Shown piece by piece: positions 27,402-39,555 of a stretch of DNA of 64,000 bases. Position 1 is the first letter of the stretch. Every line of letters starts with the position of its first letter. Origin of the DNA: Virgibacillus subterraneus (GTDB taxonomy: Bacteria > Bacillota > Bacilli > Bacillales > Amphibacillaceae); assembly GCF_900110695.1 (NCBI RefSeq), contig NZ_FOEH01000004.1, positions 1 through 64,000 on the forward strand, given 5' to 3'. The position numbers and the translations under genes were made by a program. A model generated the notes under the pieces. It ran no database searches. It saw only the letters and a program-made list of their open reading frames with translations, and had not been told where the DNA came from.

Positions 27402-29036
27402 CTATTGCCGAATTTGTTCGACTGCATATTCTTTTAGCTTAAATTTTTGTATTTTACCGCTCGCAGTCATTGGATATTCATCTACAAATGCTATGTGCCT
27501 TGGTATCTTATGCCTTGATATATTGCCTTCGCAAAAGGCTCTAATATCATCTTCAGTTGCCTTCGCGCCATCTCTTAATATTACCCATGCCATTACCTCT
27601 TCACCATATTTTTTATCTGGAATGCCAACAACCTGAACATCAAGAACTTCTGGATGCTGATAAAGAAATTCCTCAATTTCACGTGGATATATATTTTCAC
27701 CGCCACGTATAATCATATCTTTCATGCGGCCGGTAATTTTCAAATACCCATTTTCATCCATGACAGCAAGATCACCGGTATGTAACCAGCCATCACTATC
27801 GATTGCATTGTTTGTTGCTTCCTCATTATTATAATACCCCTTCATCACATGATAGCCTCTGGTGCATAATTCACCGGGAACACCTTGAACCTGCTCATCA
27901 TTTGTACCTGGTACTATAATTTTCACCTCAACATTTGGATGAACCTTTCCTACTGTACTCGCTTTAAGTTCGGCAGGATCATCTGTCTTTGTTTGGGTAA
28001 TCACAGGTGATGATTCGGTTTGTCCATAAGCGATTGTGATTTCTTTCGCACCCATTTTATTCATTACATCGTTCATTACTTCAATTGGGCATGTTGACCC
28101 CGCCATAATACCTGTACGTAAATGAGAAAAATCATACTTTGAAAAATTAGGATGATTCAATTCTGCAATAAACATAGTTGGCACTCCATGCAATCCGGTG
28201 CATTTTTCATCTGAAACAGCTTTCATAACTTTTTCGGCTTCAAATTGCTCCACGATTACCATTGTTGTGCCCTTGGATACGGCCGCCAGAACGCCTAACA
28301 CACACCCAAAGCAATGGAAAAACGGAACTGGAATACATAGCCGGTCTTTATTAGTTAATTTCATACAGTCAGCAATTTGATTCCCGTTATTAACGATATT
28401 AGAGTGGGTCAGCATGACGCCTTTTGGGAATCCAGTTGTACCCGATGTGTATTGCATATTGATAACATCATGATGGTGTAAGGTCTTTTTTCGTTCATCA
28501 AGTTTTTCGTCGGAAATTTGATTTCCATTTTCGATCATTTCGTCCCACGTATAGGCATTGGAATAGTTATCATCGCTGATTATAACGACATTTTTTAAAA
28601 ACGGTACATTCTCAGAATGTAACTCTCCCTTTTTTGCATCCTCAAACTCAGGGCATACCTGCTTCAACACATCGACATAAGATGTTCCTTTATATGATTC
28701 TGCTAAAATAAGTGTTGTTGATTCAGATTGTTTTAATAGATATTCAAGCTCTTTCGCCTGATAGCTTGTATTGACTGTAACAAGAACCGCACCCATTTTT
28801 CCTGTAGCAAATTGGCTGGTGATCCATTCCGGTTTATTATCGGACCAAATAGCTACGTTTTCCCCTTTTTCAATTCCTAGTGACATCAAGCCTTTTGCAG
28901 CTTTATTGGCGATTTCATTAAATTCTTTATATGTTTTTCTTAAATTTAGTTCCGGGTAGACAACTGCTTCTTGATCTGGATATAAATTCACTTGCTTTTC
29001 CAATAGCTCTCCAACTGTTAAGTTTAGTAAAGACAT
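27402..29036 (-). CDS. yngI: Acyl-CoA synthetase (AMP-forming), YngI
   Basis: A 544-residue member of the adenylate-forming family that activates a carboxylic acid with ATP and CoA. The P-loop-like YTSGTTGFPKGV, the adenine motif IAYGQTESSP, the hinge region DGWLHTGDLAVMDENG and GRMKDMIIRGGENIYPREIE, and the C-terminal lysine in ASGKIQKFKL are visible. The substrate is probably a short or branched-chain acid, from the operon. ATG at 29036, GAGGGGAG site. Confidence 0.93.
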   Translation of the reverse strand: MSLLNLTVGELLEKQVNLYPDQEAVVYPELNLRKTYKEFNEIANKAAKGLMSLGIEKGENVAIWSDNKPEWITSQFATGKMGAVLVTVNTSYQAKELEYLLKQSESTTLILAESYKGTSYVDVLKQVCPEFEDAKKGELHSENVPFLKNVVIISDDNYSNAYTWDEMIENGNQISDEKLDERKKTLHHHDVINMQYTSGTTGFPKGVMLTHSNIVNNGNQIADCMKLTNKDRLCIPVPFFHCFGCVLGVLAAVSKGTTMVIVEQFEAEKVMKAVSDEKCTGLHGVPTMFIAELNHPNFSKYDFSHLRTGIMAGSTCPIEVMNDVMNKMGAKEITIAYGQTESSPVITQTKTDDPAELKASTVGKVHPNVEVKIIVPGTNDEQVQGVPGELCTRGYHVMKGYYNNEEATNNAIDSDGWLHTGDLAVMDENGYLKITGRMKDMIIRGGENIYPREIEEFLYQHPEVLDVQVVGIPDKKYGEEVMAWVILRDGAKATEDDIRAFCEGNISRHKIPRHIAFVDEYPMTASGKIQKFKLKEYAVEQIRQ

Positions 29037-29061
29037 GAATTTTCTCCCCTCATAGGTATTA

Positions 29062-30204
29062 TCAGCATCCTAACTGTCTAGCAATTACCATACGTTGTAT
29101 CTCAGATGTTCCTTCCCCGATTTCCAATAATTTTGCATCACGCAAATATCTTTCAACTTCATATTCGCGCATATAGCCATATCCACCATGAATTTGTATT
29201 GCCTGGTTTGCGTTTTTGAATGCTGTCTCGGTAGCATAAAGTTTTGCATATGCTGCTTCCTTCGAGAATGGCTTATTATTATCCTTCAGCCATGCGGCCT
29301 TGTGAACCATATTCCGAGCCAGTTCAGTTTCCATTGCCATGTCAGCAAGCTTAAATTGTATTGCCTGAAAACTGGAAATTGATTTACCGAACTGTGTTCT
29401 TTCTTTGGCATACTCCAGAGCCTTATTTAAAGATGCTTGAGCAATTCCTAAGCCTAGTGCGGCTATTGAAATTCGTCCACCATCTAAGGTGTGCAAAAAC
29501 TGCTTAAACCCTTTATCGGGATCTCCCAGTAAATTTTTCTGTGGTACACGTACATTATCCAATACAATTTCAGCTGTATCTGAACCACGTACCCCCATTT
29601 TGTCATAGTTACTATTTATTGTTACACCTTCAGTATTCGTCGGTACAATTATTGCACTGATAATATTTTTACCTCTGTCATCTTTACCAGTAACAGCTGT
29701 AACGGTTATTGTATTTGAATAGTTAGCATTAGTAATAAAACATTTCTCACCGTTAATTACAAAATCATCGCCATCTGCAACCGCAGTAGTCTTAGTTCCA
29801 CCGGCATCAGAACCAGCGTTTGGTTCCGTTAATCCAAAGGCTGCAAGTGTTTTTCCCTGTGTAATTGGCGTTAAATATTTCTCTTTTTGTTCTTCTGTTC
29901 CAAAATAATAAATAGGACTTGCACCTAACGAAACTGTTGCTGCATAACTTAGTCCAGTGCTTCCACATACTTTACCAATTTCTTCAACAGCTAGTGCATA
30001 AGATAACGTGTCCCCATCTGAACCGCCATATTGTTCAGGAAATGGTATCCCCATTAATCCAAGCTCACCCATTTGTTTAAATATATCTTCTGGGAATTTA
30101 GCTTGTTTATCAATTTCGACTGCCCTAGGTCTTATTACATTATCAGCGAAATCCTGAACCATTTTCTTGATCATCATTTGTTCTTTTGTTAATTCAAAAT
30201 TCAT
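29062..30204 (-). CDS. yngJ: Acyl-CoA dehydrogenase YngJ
   Basis: FAD-dependent acyl-CoA dehydrogenase of 380 residues, first gene of the operon. Signatures: [15 protein letters not shown] (FAD/substrate loop), [10 protein letters not shown] and the C-terminal [20 protein letters not shown]. The loop reads [11 protein letters not shown], keeping a glutamate at the usual C-terminal catalytic-base position (about residue 364). Isovaleryl-CoA dehydrogenases usually lack it there, so a butyryl or other short-chain substrate is possible. ATG at 30204 behind AGGAGG. Confidence 0.93.
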   Translation of the reverse strand: MNFELTKEQMMIKKMVQDFADNVIRPRAVEIDKQAKFPEDIFKQMGELGLMGIPFPEQYGGSDGDTLSYALAVEEIGKVCGSTGLSYAATVSLGASPIYYFGTEEQKEKYLTPITQGKTLAAFGLTEPNAGSDAGGTKTTAVADGDDFVINGEKCFITNANYSNTITVTAVTGKDDRGKNIISAIIVPTNTEGVTINSNYDKMGVRGSDTAEIVLDNVRVPQKNLLGDPDKGFKQFLHTLDGGRISIAALGLGIAQASLNKALEYAKERTQFGKSISSFQAIQFKLADMAMETELARNMVHKAAWLKDNNKPFSKEAAYAKLYATETAFKNANQAIQIHGGYGYMREYEVERYLRDAKLLEIGEGTSEIQRMVIARQLGC

Positions 30205-30231
30205 GTCAAACCTCCTATTATTATAAGAACA

Positions 30232-30249
30232 AGACCGACTGGTTGGTCT
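30232..30249. promoter_or_regulatory. Probable TetR operator ahead of yngJ
   Basis: An imperfect inverted repeat AGACCGACTGGTTGGTCT sits between yngJ and the TetR gene. The form is typical of TetR-family operators and the position would block yngJ transcription; the adjacent regulator is the obvious candidate ligand. Confidence 0.6.
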
Positions 30250-30282
30250 GTTCGCTTCAATAAAAAAAGAAAGCGGTTTCTT

Positions 30283-30930
30283 TTAATTGGTAAAAAAAGG
30301 CTTTTCAATTAATTGATCTACGTATTTACTTTCCGATAAAGATTCGACAGTTAATACTGCATGTAAGATTAAATCAACGAATATATCGCCAATTTCATCA
30401 ATCGATTTTGGACCTGATTGTTTATACCACTTATATGCCCAATTCACCATTCCGAGTATCGCCATTCCGGTAATTTCTACAGGTAAATCCTTGCGAAATT
30501 CGCCGCATGCCTTACCTTCCCTTATGGCTCTTATAATTATCTGTTTAAACTGATCACGTTTTTTCTTAATAAGTATTTCATATTCTGGTTTTAAGTAAAT
30601 ATTCTCCTGATAGAAAACAGAGATGTGTGGTTTATAAAGATCGAATACTTTAACAAAATCCTTTATTATTGCTTGCAGCTTTTTCGTTGGTGACTTATAC
30701 GTTTCATTCGCAATTGTAGCTTTTTCCAAAACATAGGTTATGAATGTATCGTGAATAACAAATAATAATTCATCTTTTGATGTAAAGTGATGATAGAATC
30801 CACCTTTGGAGGTCCCTACGTTTTCCACGATTTGATTAACTGTAACACCGTGATAGCCATGTTTTTCAAACATTAATAATGCTTCTTGGATTATTTTATT
30901 TCTTAAATCCGTTATAAACCCTCCTTCCAT
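30283..30930 (-). CDS. TetR family transcriptional regulator of the yng operon
   Basis: A 215-residue repressor. The N-terminal HTH is clear: IIQEALLMFEKHGYHGVTVN, then VGTSKGGFYHHFTSKDELLF at about residues 35-57. The C-terminus is an all-helical ligand domain. It probably senses acyl-CoA. The start is uncertain: the ATG at 30930 has little behind it, while a strong GGAAGGAGGG lies inside codons 2-4. True initiation may be at the ATA or ACG just downstream (30915-30910), giving the family-like TDLRNKI start. Confidence 0.88.
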   Translation of the reverse strand: MEGGFITDLRNKIIQEALLMFEKHGYHGVTVNQIVENVGTSKGGFYHHFTSKDELLFVIHDTFITYVLEKATIANETYKSPTKKLQAIIKDFVKVFDLYKPHISVFYQENIYLKPEYEILIKKKRDQFKQIIIRAIREGKACGEFRKDLPVEITGMAILGMVNWAYKWYKQSGPKSIDEIGDIFVDLILHAVLTVESLSESKYVDQLIEKPFFTN

Positions 30931-31189
30931 AAATTTAATTTTACCTTATCATATTTTTCTGAATATAGAAAGGGGAATTAGAATGATTTAGAAACAGAAG
31001 GCGGTTTCAAGCAGGCCAAAATGGCTGCGCATCATAGGATTTAATAACTAGTATTACCAATAAGTTATTAGAAAAATGAGATGCTTTTACCGAGGAAGAA
31101 AATGTAATCAAACATAAAAAATTACTAGTTAAAAAATTGATAGATTCACTTAAATTAATTTAAAAACCAATCTAACCAATAACGGCCGA
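30931..31189. other. Intergenic stretch with a possible relic frame
   Basis: No convincing gene. A plus-strand stretch at about 31084-31162 reads AFTEEENVIKHKKLLVKKLI before a stop, without a start or ribosome site, and may be a gene remnant. TGGCTGCGCATC at 31021 also occurs at 16453 beside the other GGACAC repeat. Confidence 0.35.
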
Positions 31190-31402
31190 TAACAAAGCAT
31201 TGCCTATAAGTACTTTAATGGACATGAGGGGCCATATTTAACGGAAAACAAGCAATATTAGGGTTTAAGCGGACACCAGATACCTTATTTGCTAGAATTA
31301 CCCCTATTTCACTTGGATATATGTTAAATAAGGGCACATGTGTCCGCATATCCCTTTAACCCGAAATAGCAGCTCCTGTGTCCACTAATTATCTGAAAAC
31401 AA
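31190..31402 (-). repeat. GGACAC-type dispersed repeat, copy 2 (inverted)
   Basis: On the minus strand: GTGGACACAGGAGCTGCTAT, GCGGACACATGTGCCCTTAT, then the inverted units AAATAAGGTATCTGGTGTCC and AAATATGGCCCCTCATGTCC. Four related units, two direct and two inverted, make a large cruciform-prone block. It is homologous to 16302-16440. Confidence 0.65.
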
Positions 31403-31434
31403 GTGGTGTTTAGTTTAACAACAGCTATTAGAAT

Positions 31435-31466
31435 GAAAAAAGGCTTGTAGAAACCCAAGCCTTTCT
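31435..31466 (-). terminator. Terminator of parC
   Basis: Minus strand AAAGGCTTG pairs with CAAGCCTTT around GGTTTCTA, followed by a T-run. Directly past the parC stop. Confidence 0.85.
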
Positions 31467-31472
31467 CATAAA

Positions 31473-33923
31473 TTATTCGGCTGATTCATCAAATGGTTTA
31501 CTGTAAATAGCTTCCTTCCAGACTTCACTTACTTCACCTTCATTATCACTGTCTATAACGAATGACCCATTACTGTAGCGATCACTTGTGGATAACTCTA
31601 ACGGGTATAAGCTATGTGTATTGCCTTTAGCAGTTCTAAAACATATCGTATCATTTTCATCGACTATAAATAATCCTTTTACACGATGTGGTTTACTTTT
31701 TAATTCACGAAGCATGATTAATCCTCGTTTAGCACGACTGGATTTCTCAAACTCACGAAGCTTCATTCGTTTACAGGCACCACGTTGTGTTACGACAACA
31801 ATCGATGGCTCTGACAAATCATCGAATACTTGACCATTTACAACATACTCATTTTCTTTTAGCTTAATTGCTTTAACGCCTGCTGCACGCTGGCCAACTA
31901 CAGATATCTCTGACTCATGATACCATAAACCAAAACCTTTATTCGAAGCAACAAATACGTCAGAATTCCCATCTGTCTGAAATACATTAATTACTTCATC
32001 ATCACCTTTAAGATTTAGAGCTATAAGCGCTTTTGAGTGCCGCTGAGCATTATATAATGCCAATTCACTTCGTTTTACCATACCATTCTTAGTGAAGAAA
32101 ACAAGATAATTTTCATCGTTAAATTCGCGTACAGGTACACCCTGAATAATGCGTTCATCTTTGTCAATGCTCACGATATTAGAAATATGCTGTCCAAGAT
32201 CTTTCCATCTGATATCAGGTAAGGCATGTACAGGAATATAAATGTACTTCCCTTTATTTGTAAATAGAAGTAAGTTATCTGTTGTGTTTAGTTCAGTTAA
32301 ACCAACTAGGTAATCTTCTTCCTTCATTGCAAAGTCTTCTCCATTTGAGGCGCCATACGAACGGATACTTGTCCGTTTTACATAACCATCCCTCGTAGTT
32401 GATACTAAAACATCTTCACTTGCAACAGTTACTTCAATATTAAAGGTCAATTCTTCAATTTTATCTTCAATAACTGTTTTCCTGCTATCGGCAAATGATT
32501 TCTTTAACTGTTTTAGGTCCTTCTTGATTGTTTGGAAGAGTTTCTTATCACTGGCGAGTATTGACTCCAGTTCTTCGATTGCCTTCCGTAGTTCTTCCGC
32601 TTCCTTTTCAAGAGACGTTATATCAGTATTTGTTAAACGATACAATTGCAGCATAACAATTGCTTCAGCTTGTGCCTCCGAAAAGTCATATGCTGATATT
32701 ATACGTTTTTTTGCATCTGATTTATCTTTTGATGCACGAATTGTTGCGATAAGTTTGTCTAGAATCGATATTGCTTTGATTAAGCCCTCAACTATATGTG
32801 CACGATCATTTGCTTTTTTCAAATCAAAAATAGTCTGTCTTGTTACTACTTCTTTTTGATGTGCAATATATGCGTCCAGAATCTGAGGCAGTGATAACAA
32901 CTTAGGAGTCTTGTCCTGAATTGCTACCATGTTGAAATGATACGTTACCTGTAAGTCTGTATTTTTATATAAATAATTTAAAACACCTTGACTATTAGCA
33001 TCTTTTTTCAATTCAATAACTACACGTAGTCCCGTACGATCAGTCTCATCACGTACTTCAGCTATGCCTTCCACTTTTCGATCAATTCGTAATTCATCCA
33101 TCTTTTTAACCATATTAGCTTTATTAACCTCAAAAGGAATTTCGTCAATTACAATCTGCTGGCGGTTACCGCGAACATCCTCGACTTTTGCTCTCCCGCG
33201 AACAACGACTTTACCTTTCCCTGTTTCGTAAGCTTTTTTGATTCCATCAATACCTTGTATAATGCCACCGGTTGGAAAGTCTGGTCCTTTTATAGATGAC
33301 ATTAAATCTTCTAAAGTAGCAGTCGGTTTATCAATTTTCATAATAACTGCATCAATAACCTCTGATAGGTTGTGAGGTGGTATATCTGTTGCATAACCTG
33401 AGGAAATTCCAGTAGATCCATTTACAAGTAAATTCGGAAACTTGGCTGGTAATACAACAGGCTCTGAAATCGTGTCATCAAAGTTTGGTATAAAATCGAC
33501 TGTTTCCTTGCCAATATCACGGAGAAGCTCTGAAGCAATACTGGAAAGTCTTGCCTCTGTATAACGCATCGCTGCTGGTGGATCACCATCGATGCTACCG
33601 TTATTACCATGCATTTCAACTAAATCATTTCTAACTTTCCACTGCTGGCTTAAGCGAACCATTGCTTCATAAACGGAAGAGTCACCATGTGGATGATAAT
33701 TCCCGATTACTGTACCAACCGTTTTGGCAGCCTTACGAAAATTTTTATCATGTGTATTTTTCTCTTCGTACATTGCATATAATATTCTGCGCTGAACAGG
33801 TTTTAAACCATCACGCGCGTCTGGTAGTGCACGATCTTGAATTATATATTTACTATACCTTCCAAATCTATCACCAATTACTTCCTCGAGTGGAAGGTCT
33901 AAATATTTTTCAGGTTGTGACAA
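31473..33923 (-). CDS. parC: DNA topoisomerase IV subunit A
   Basis: Cleavage/religation subunit of topoisomerase IV, which decatenates daughter chromosomes. It is 816 residues. The N-terminal domain has [20 protein letters not shown], the quinolone region [12 protein letters not shown] (serine and glutamate present, so no classic resistance change) and the catalytic tyrosine in [11 protein letters not shown]. The C-terminal beta-pinwheel repeats start near residue 490. Start ATG 33923, AAGGGGGGAT site. It is separated from parE by a 384-base gap holding a repeat. Confidence 0.96.
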   Translation of the reverse strand: MSQPEKYLDLPLEEVIGDRFGRYSKYIIQDRALPDARDGLKPVQRRILYAMYEEKNTHDKNFRKAAKTVGTVIGNYHPHGDSSVYEAMVRLSQQWKVRNDLVEMHGNNGSIDGDPPAAMRYTEARLSSIASELLRDIGKETVDFIPNFDDTISEPVVLPAKFPNLLVNGSTGISSGYATDIPPHNLSEVIDAVIMKIDKPTATLEDLMSSIKGPDFPTGGIIQGIDGIKKAYETGKGKVVVRGRAKVEDVRGNRQQIVIDEIPFEVNKANMVKKMDELRIDRKVEGIAEVRDETDRTGLRVVIELKKDANSQGVLNYLYKNTDLQVTYHFNMVAIQDKTPKLLSLPQILDAYIAHQKEVVTRQTIFDLKKANDRAHIVEGLIKAISILDKLIATIRASKDKSDAKKRIISAYDFSEAQAEAIVMLQLYRLTNTDITSLEKEAEELRKAIEELESILASDKKLFQTIKKDLKQLKKSFADSRKTVIEDKIEELTFNIEVTVASEDVLVSTTRDGYVKRTSIRSYGASNGEDFAMKEEDYLVGLTELNTTDNLLLFTNKGKYIYIPVHALPDIRWKDLGQHISNIVSIDKDERIIQGVPVREFNDENYLVFFTKNGMVKRSELALYNAQRHSKALIALNLKGDDEVINVFQTDGNSDVFVASNKGFGLWYHESEISVVGQRAAGVKAIKLKENEYVVNGQVFDDLSEPSIVVVTQRGACKRMKLREFEKSSRAKRGLIMLRELKSKPHRVKGLFIVDENDTICFRTAKGNTHSLYPLELSTSDRYSNGSFVIDSDNEGEVSEVWKEAIYSKPFDESAE

Positions 33924-34049
33924 ACCAATCCCCCCTTGTTAATCTCTGTCAAAATTGTCTGTATATCTTTCAGTAATCTTTTTTTGTAAGGCTCTTCTTC
34001 ATATATATTGCTCTTGAACCCTTGCGGATGATATAAACTAAGACACTGC

Positions 34050-34225
34050 AACAATACTGATTTCCGCTCAGACCCACGATAGCGCAGGAAATACAAGAAG
34101 ACTCCTGCGGGACAGCGATACAGTCCAAGACCTCACAAGCCAGTGAAGAATGAATTGGTGAGGAGACTTGGCGCGAGCCCTGAGGTGCGCGAAGTGTATT
34201 TCCGGAGCGGTGATCATCGCTCAAG
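34050..34225. repeat. GC-rich repeat element between parE and parC
   Basis: GATTTCCGCTC at the left and TATTTCCGGAGCGGTGATCA at the right are partly inverted; inside are GACTCCTGCGGGACAGCGAT and GGTGAGGAGACTTGGCGCGA. Composition is far more GC-rich than the surroundings. Elements of this style (CTCCTGCGGGA ... GGAGCGG) are widespread in Bacillaceae intergenic DNA. Confidence 0.7.
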
Positions 34226-34307
34226 AATTTTTCCGCATTACGTCGCAATTTATAGATTTTTGTGTCAAAAACAACAAACTTTTAGAAAACAACCTTTCAG
34301 ATTTATA

Positions 34308-36260
<1,953 letters not shown>

Positions 36261-36421
36261 TCAGCTGTAGACTCCTCTCCGAACTATAAAATTGTTATTG
36301 TTAATATTTTTATATTAGAACAAACGTTTGTAAATGTAAAATTACTTCTTTAATAGCAACTATATAAAACTATACTAACTTAAGATACGATAATAAGTAT
36401 ACTATAATTTAAGTAGAGCGC

Positions 36422-36450
36422 AAAAAAAGAATGACCAATCAAGGCCATTC
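36422..36450 (-). terminator. Terminator of yneT
   Basis: Minus strand GAATGGCC pairs with GGTCATTC around TTGATT, followed by seven Ts. Confidence 0.8.
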
Positions 36451-36464
36451 TCATATCAATCTTC

Positions 36465-36878
36465 TTAAACGAGAATGGAATGTGCTACCTTTATGCACAT
36501 ATCCATTATAACCATAAAGTCCCGTTCTGTTAAATAATCATATGCTTCCTGGCTACTGAGACCTTGCTGCGCCCAGAACACTTTGCAGTCTGTATTTGCA
36601 GCCTCTTCTGCAATTGCAGGCAAAAATTCTGATCGCCTGAACACATTAATAATATCAATCGACTCTTTTACATCAGATAAAGAATTATAGGCTTTTTCAC
36701 CGAGCACATTATCAACTTTAGGATTAACCGGAATAATTTTATAACCTTTATCCTGCATTATTTTTGAAATTTGATAAGATGTTCTATCAGGATTATCGGA
36801 GAGACCCACGACTGCTATAATTTTTGCCGAGTCCAAAACATCCTTAATTTTATCATTAGTCGGATTTTCCCATTCCAC
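36465..36878 (-). CDS. yneT: CoA-binding protein YneT
   Basis: A 137-residue Rossmann-fold protein of the CoA-binding domain 2 family. It has the dinucleotide-like start IAVVGLSDNPDRTSYQIS and the family stretch KIIPVNPKVDNVLGEKAYNSL; VFWAQQGLSS and the C-terminal MDMCIKVAH follow. Its metabolic role is unknown. In B. subtilis it lies next to parE, as here. ATG 36878 with AGGAGGTATAAC. Confidence 0.88.
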   Translation of the reverse strand: MEWENPTNDKIKDVLDSAKIIAVVGLSDNPDRTSYQISKIMQDKGYKIIPVNPKVDNVLGEKAYNSLSDVKESIDIINVFRRSEFLPAIAEEAANTDCKVFWAQQGLSSQEAYDYLTERDFMVIMDMCIKVAHSILV

Positions 36879-36892
36879 GTGTTATACCTCCT

Positions 36893-38419
36893 CTATTTAT
36901 CAATTAAACCTTGCTCCTCTAAATACTCACGAGCAACAGTTTCTGGTGGTTTATCTTCATAATCAACCTGGTAGTTCATCTGACGCATTTGATCATCGGT
37001 TATTTTACCACCGAGTTGATTTAATATTTTTTCTAGATTGGGATATTTCTCAAGTGTGTCCTGACGTAACAGAGGTGCACCCTGATACGGCGGAAATAAA
37101 TTTTCTGGATCGTCCAGCGTCACCAAATCTTGCTCTATCATATAACTGCTCGTTGCGTAAGCGTCAATAACATCAACTTCACCATTCGATAATGCATCCT
37201 GACGAATTCCTGGTTCCATTGTTTTCACATTTGCGATATCCAAGTTATAAATTTCCTGCATTCCAACATACCCATCGTAACGGTCTTTAAATTCTAGTGT
37301 GAAACCAGCAGTTATATCATTCTCTATTTTATTCAAATCACCAATCGATTTTAGGTTATGCTTATTAGCAATCTCTTTTGTTGTTGCAACAGCGTATGTG
37401 TTATTAAACTTCATAGGTTCCAGCATAACCATACCGAACTCTTCCATCATTCCAAGTCTTGCTTGCTCATAAACTTCATGTTTTTTATTACTATTCGCTT
37501 TTTGTTCCAAGTGAGTTACGATAGCTGTTCCAGTAAATTCAGGGTATATATCTATACTGCCATTTTCTAAAGCACTAAATACAAATGACGTTTTGCCTAA
37601 TCCTGGCTTAAGTTTAACATTTAAATCAGTCTCTTCTTCAATAAGAAGTTTGTACATATTTATCAATATTGCTGGTTCTGAACCAAGTTTTGCTCCAATA
37701 GTTAAATCAGCCTTCTTGGCTGAAGTAAACAATAAGGGTGATGCAACAACTAATACAGCTATAATTAACATTGCAATAAAAGATTTAAAGCCTGTTCGCT
37801 TAGAGACACGTTCAAAGCCTCGCAATATAAAATCAAGGGCGATTGCCAATAACGCAGCAGGAATTGCACCTAATAATATGAGGTTTAAATCTGCTCCTCG
37901 ATCAATACCCAATAGGATAAGTTCTCCTAACCCACCAGCCCCAATTAATGCGGCAATAGTGGTTGTGCCAACAATTAGTACCATTGATGTGCGAACACCA
38001 GCCATTATAACAGGCATAGCAATTGGAAGTTCTACTTTTGTTAATCGTTTTAATGAGTTCATACCCATACCAGTTGCAGCCTCTTTTAAAGCTGGATTCA
38101 CTTCTTTAATACCCGTATATGTGTTTCGTAAAATTGGCAGTAAACCGTATGCTGTTAAGGCAATGATTGCAGGGGTTGTTCCAATACCAAAGAAAGGGAT
38201 CAAAAATGCCAGAACAGCTAAACTTGGTATCGTCTGCATAACAGCAGATACACCAATTATTGGTTCTGCCACGCGTTTGTACCTAGTCAGAATCAGCCCT
38301 AATGGGACGGCAATAATTATTGCAATTATTAATGACATTAGTGAGATTTGTAAGTGTTCCCAAATTGTCTCTAGTAATATATCCTGTCTTCTTTGAAAAA
38401 CGGAGATAAATTCCTGCAT
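36893..38419 (-). CDS. opuFB: OpuF/OpuC-type permease fused to substrate-binding domain
   Basis: A 508-residue fusion for glycine betaine-type osmolyte import. Residues 1-230 are an ABC permease (about six helices, EAA-loop KEAATGMGMNSLKRLTKVELP). After a hydrophobic segment at about 213-231, residues 235-505 are a betaine-binding domain (LTIGAKLGSEPAILINMYKL ... GSIDIYPEFTGTAIVTHL ... VDVIDAYATSSYMIEQ). This fused layout is that of OpuF/BilE systems. It overlaps opuFA by one base (TAATG), so translation is coupled. Confidence 0.9.
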   Translation of the reverse strand: MQEFISVFQRRQDILLETIWEHLQISLMSLIIAIIIAVPLGLILTRYKRVAEPIIGVSAVMQTIPSLAVLAFLIPFFGIGTTPAIIALTAYGLLPILRNTYTGIKEVNPALKEAATGMGMNSLKRLTKVELPIAMPVIMAGVRTSMVLIVGTTTIAALIGAGGLGELILLGIDRGADLNLILLGAIPAALLAIALDFILRGFERVSKRTGFKSFIAMLIIAVLVVASPLLFTSAKKADLTIGAKLGSEPAILINMYKLLIEEETDLNVKLKPGLGKTSFVFSALENGSIDIYPEFTGTAIVTHLEQKANSNKKHEVYEQARLGMMEEFGMVMLEPMKFNNTYAVATTKEIANKHNLKSIGDLNKIENDITAGFTLEFKDRYDGYVGMQEIYNLDIANVKTMEPGIRQDALSNGEVDVIDAYATSSYMIEQDLVTLDDPENLFPPYQGAPLLRQDTLEKYPNLEKILNQLGGKITDDQMRQMNYQVDYEDKPPETVAREYLEEQGLIDK

Positions 38420-39483
38420 TAGTGGATCACCCCGTTTTCCATTTTAGTTTTGCTTTTTAGAAATGAAACAATATCCTTATAGCTAAGTGTAGCAACTAAC
38501 TTGCCTTCTTTTAGTACAGGGAACACAAGTTGGTCACTAGTTTCTAAAATCTCTGCTGCTTTATAAAGCGGCATATCATTATCTAGATATTGAACAGATC
38601 GCTCTTGGCCATCCTCCACAGCCCCAACAAACATATCATTTTCATCCTTTACAATTAACAACCCTCGACTTGGAAAATTATTTTCTTCAAACTCATTTTT
38701 TGATATGACAATCGATAGGGATTGATCTGCTATAACATCAATAGCAGTTTGCCATGGGGACTTTCTTTCACCAATAAAGTCTTTCACATATTGAGTTGCT
38801 GGTCTTAAAATAAGTTGCTGTGGCGTGTCTACCTGTACAATTCCACCATTTTTCATAAGACATACTTTATCCCCAAGAGCCATAGCCTCATCAATATCAT
38901 GCGTGACAAAAACGATTGTCTTTTTAATTTCCTTTTGCAGTTTTCTGATATCACTTTGTAATTGTTCACGACTGATTGGATCAAGCGCACTAAAGGGCTC
39001 ATCCATTAAAATAATATCAGGATCAGCAGCTAACGCACGGATAACACCAATCCGCTGCTGTTCGCCACCAGAAAGTTCATTAGGCATTCTTCTCTGGTAT
39101 GTGGACGGGTCAAGTCCAACCATATTAAGCAATTCTTTATTTCTTTCCTGAATTTTTTTTCTTTTCCATCTTTTCATTTCGGGAACAACAGCTATATTTT
39201 CCTCAATTGTCAAATGTGGAAACAAGGCAATTTCCTGAAGCACATATCCAATGTTCCATCGCAGCTCATGAATATTGTAATCGTTAATATTTTTTTCATT
39301 TATGTATATATTACCTGCTGTCGGTTCAATAAGTCGATTGATCATCTTCATAGTTGTCGTTTTCCCACACCCGCTTGGTCCTATTAAAGTTACCAACTCT
39401 CCTTCATTTACTTTCAATGAGAAGTCTTTTATAGCCTTGGTACCATCTGGGTATACTTTTTTCACATTTTTAAATTCAATCAC
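38419..39483 (-). CDS. opuFA: Betaine ABC transporter ATPase with CBS domains
   Basis: ATPase of the osmolyte importer, 354 residues. Walker A GPSGCGKTT, signature LSGGEQQR, Walker B IILMDEPFSALD and the H-loop VTHD are present. A pair of CBS motifs occupies roughly residues 240-345 (PLYKAAEILETSDQLVFPVL), the ionic-strength sensor seen in OpuA/OpuC ATPases. First gene of the opuF operon; a palindrome lies in its promoter spacer. Confidence 0.93.
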   Translation of the reverse strand: MIEFKNVKKVYPDGTKAIKDFSLKVNEGELVTLIGPSGCGKTTTMKMINRLIEPTAGNIYINEKNINDYNIHELRWNIGYVLQEIALFPHLTIEENIAVVPEMKRWKRKKIQERNKELLNMVGLDPSTYQRRMPNELSGGEQQRIGVIRALAADPDIILMDEPFSALDPISREQLQSDIRKLQKEIKKTIVFVTHDIDEAMALGDKVCLMKNGGIVQVDTPQQLILRPATQYVKDFIGERKSPWQTAIDVIADQSLSIVISKNEFEENNFPSRGLLIVKDENDMFVGAVEDGQERSVQYLDNDMPLYKAAEILETSDQLVFPVLKEGKLVATLSYKDIVSFLKSKTKMENGVIH

Positions 39484-39555
39484 AGACCTCTTCCTTTACA
39501 CATTGATTTTAGTTTTATAGCAATAACTTTTACCCCTAACTACTTACTTATAAAC

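Noticed and set aside
33970-34248. 92-codon minus-strand frame between parE and parC
   Set aside because: It lies entirely in the GC-rich repeat and lacks a ribosome site; repeat-derived.
37593-38396. 267-codon plus-strand open frame opposite opuFB
   Set aside because: Antisense to a clearly conserved transporter gene; its sequence is low-complexity and shows no family.
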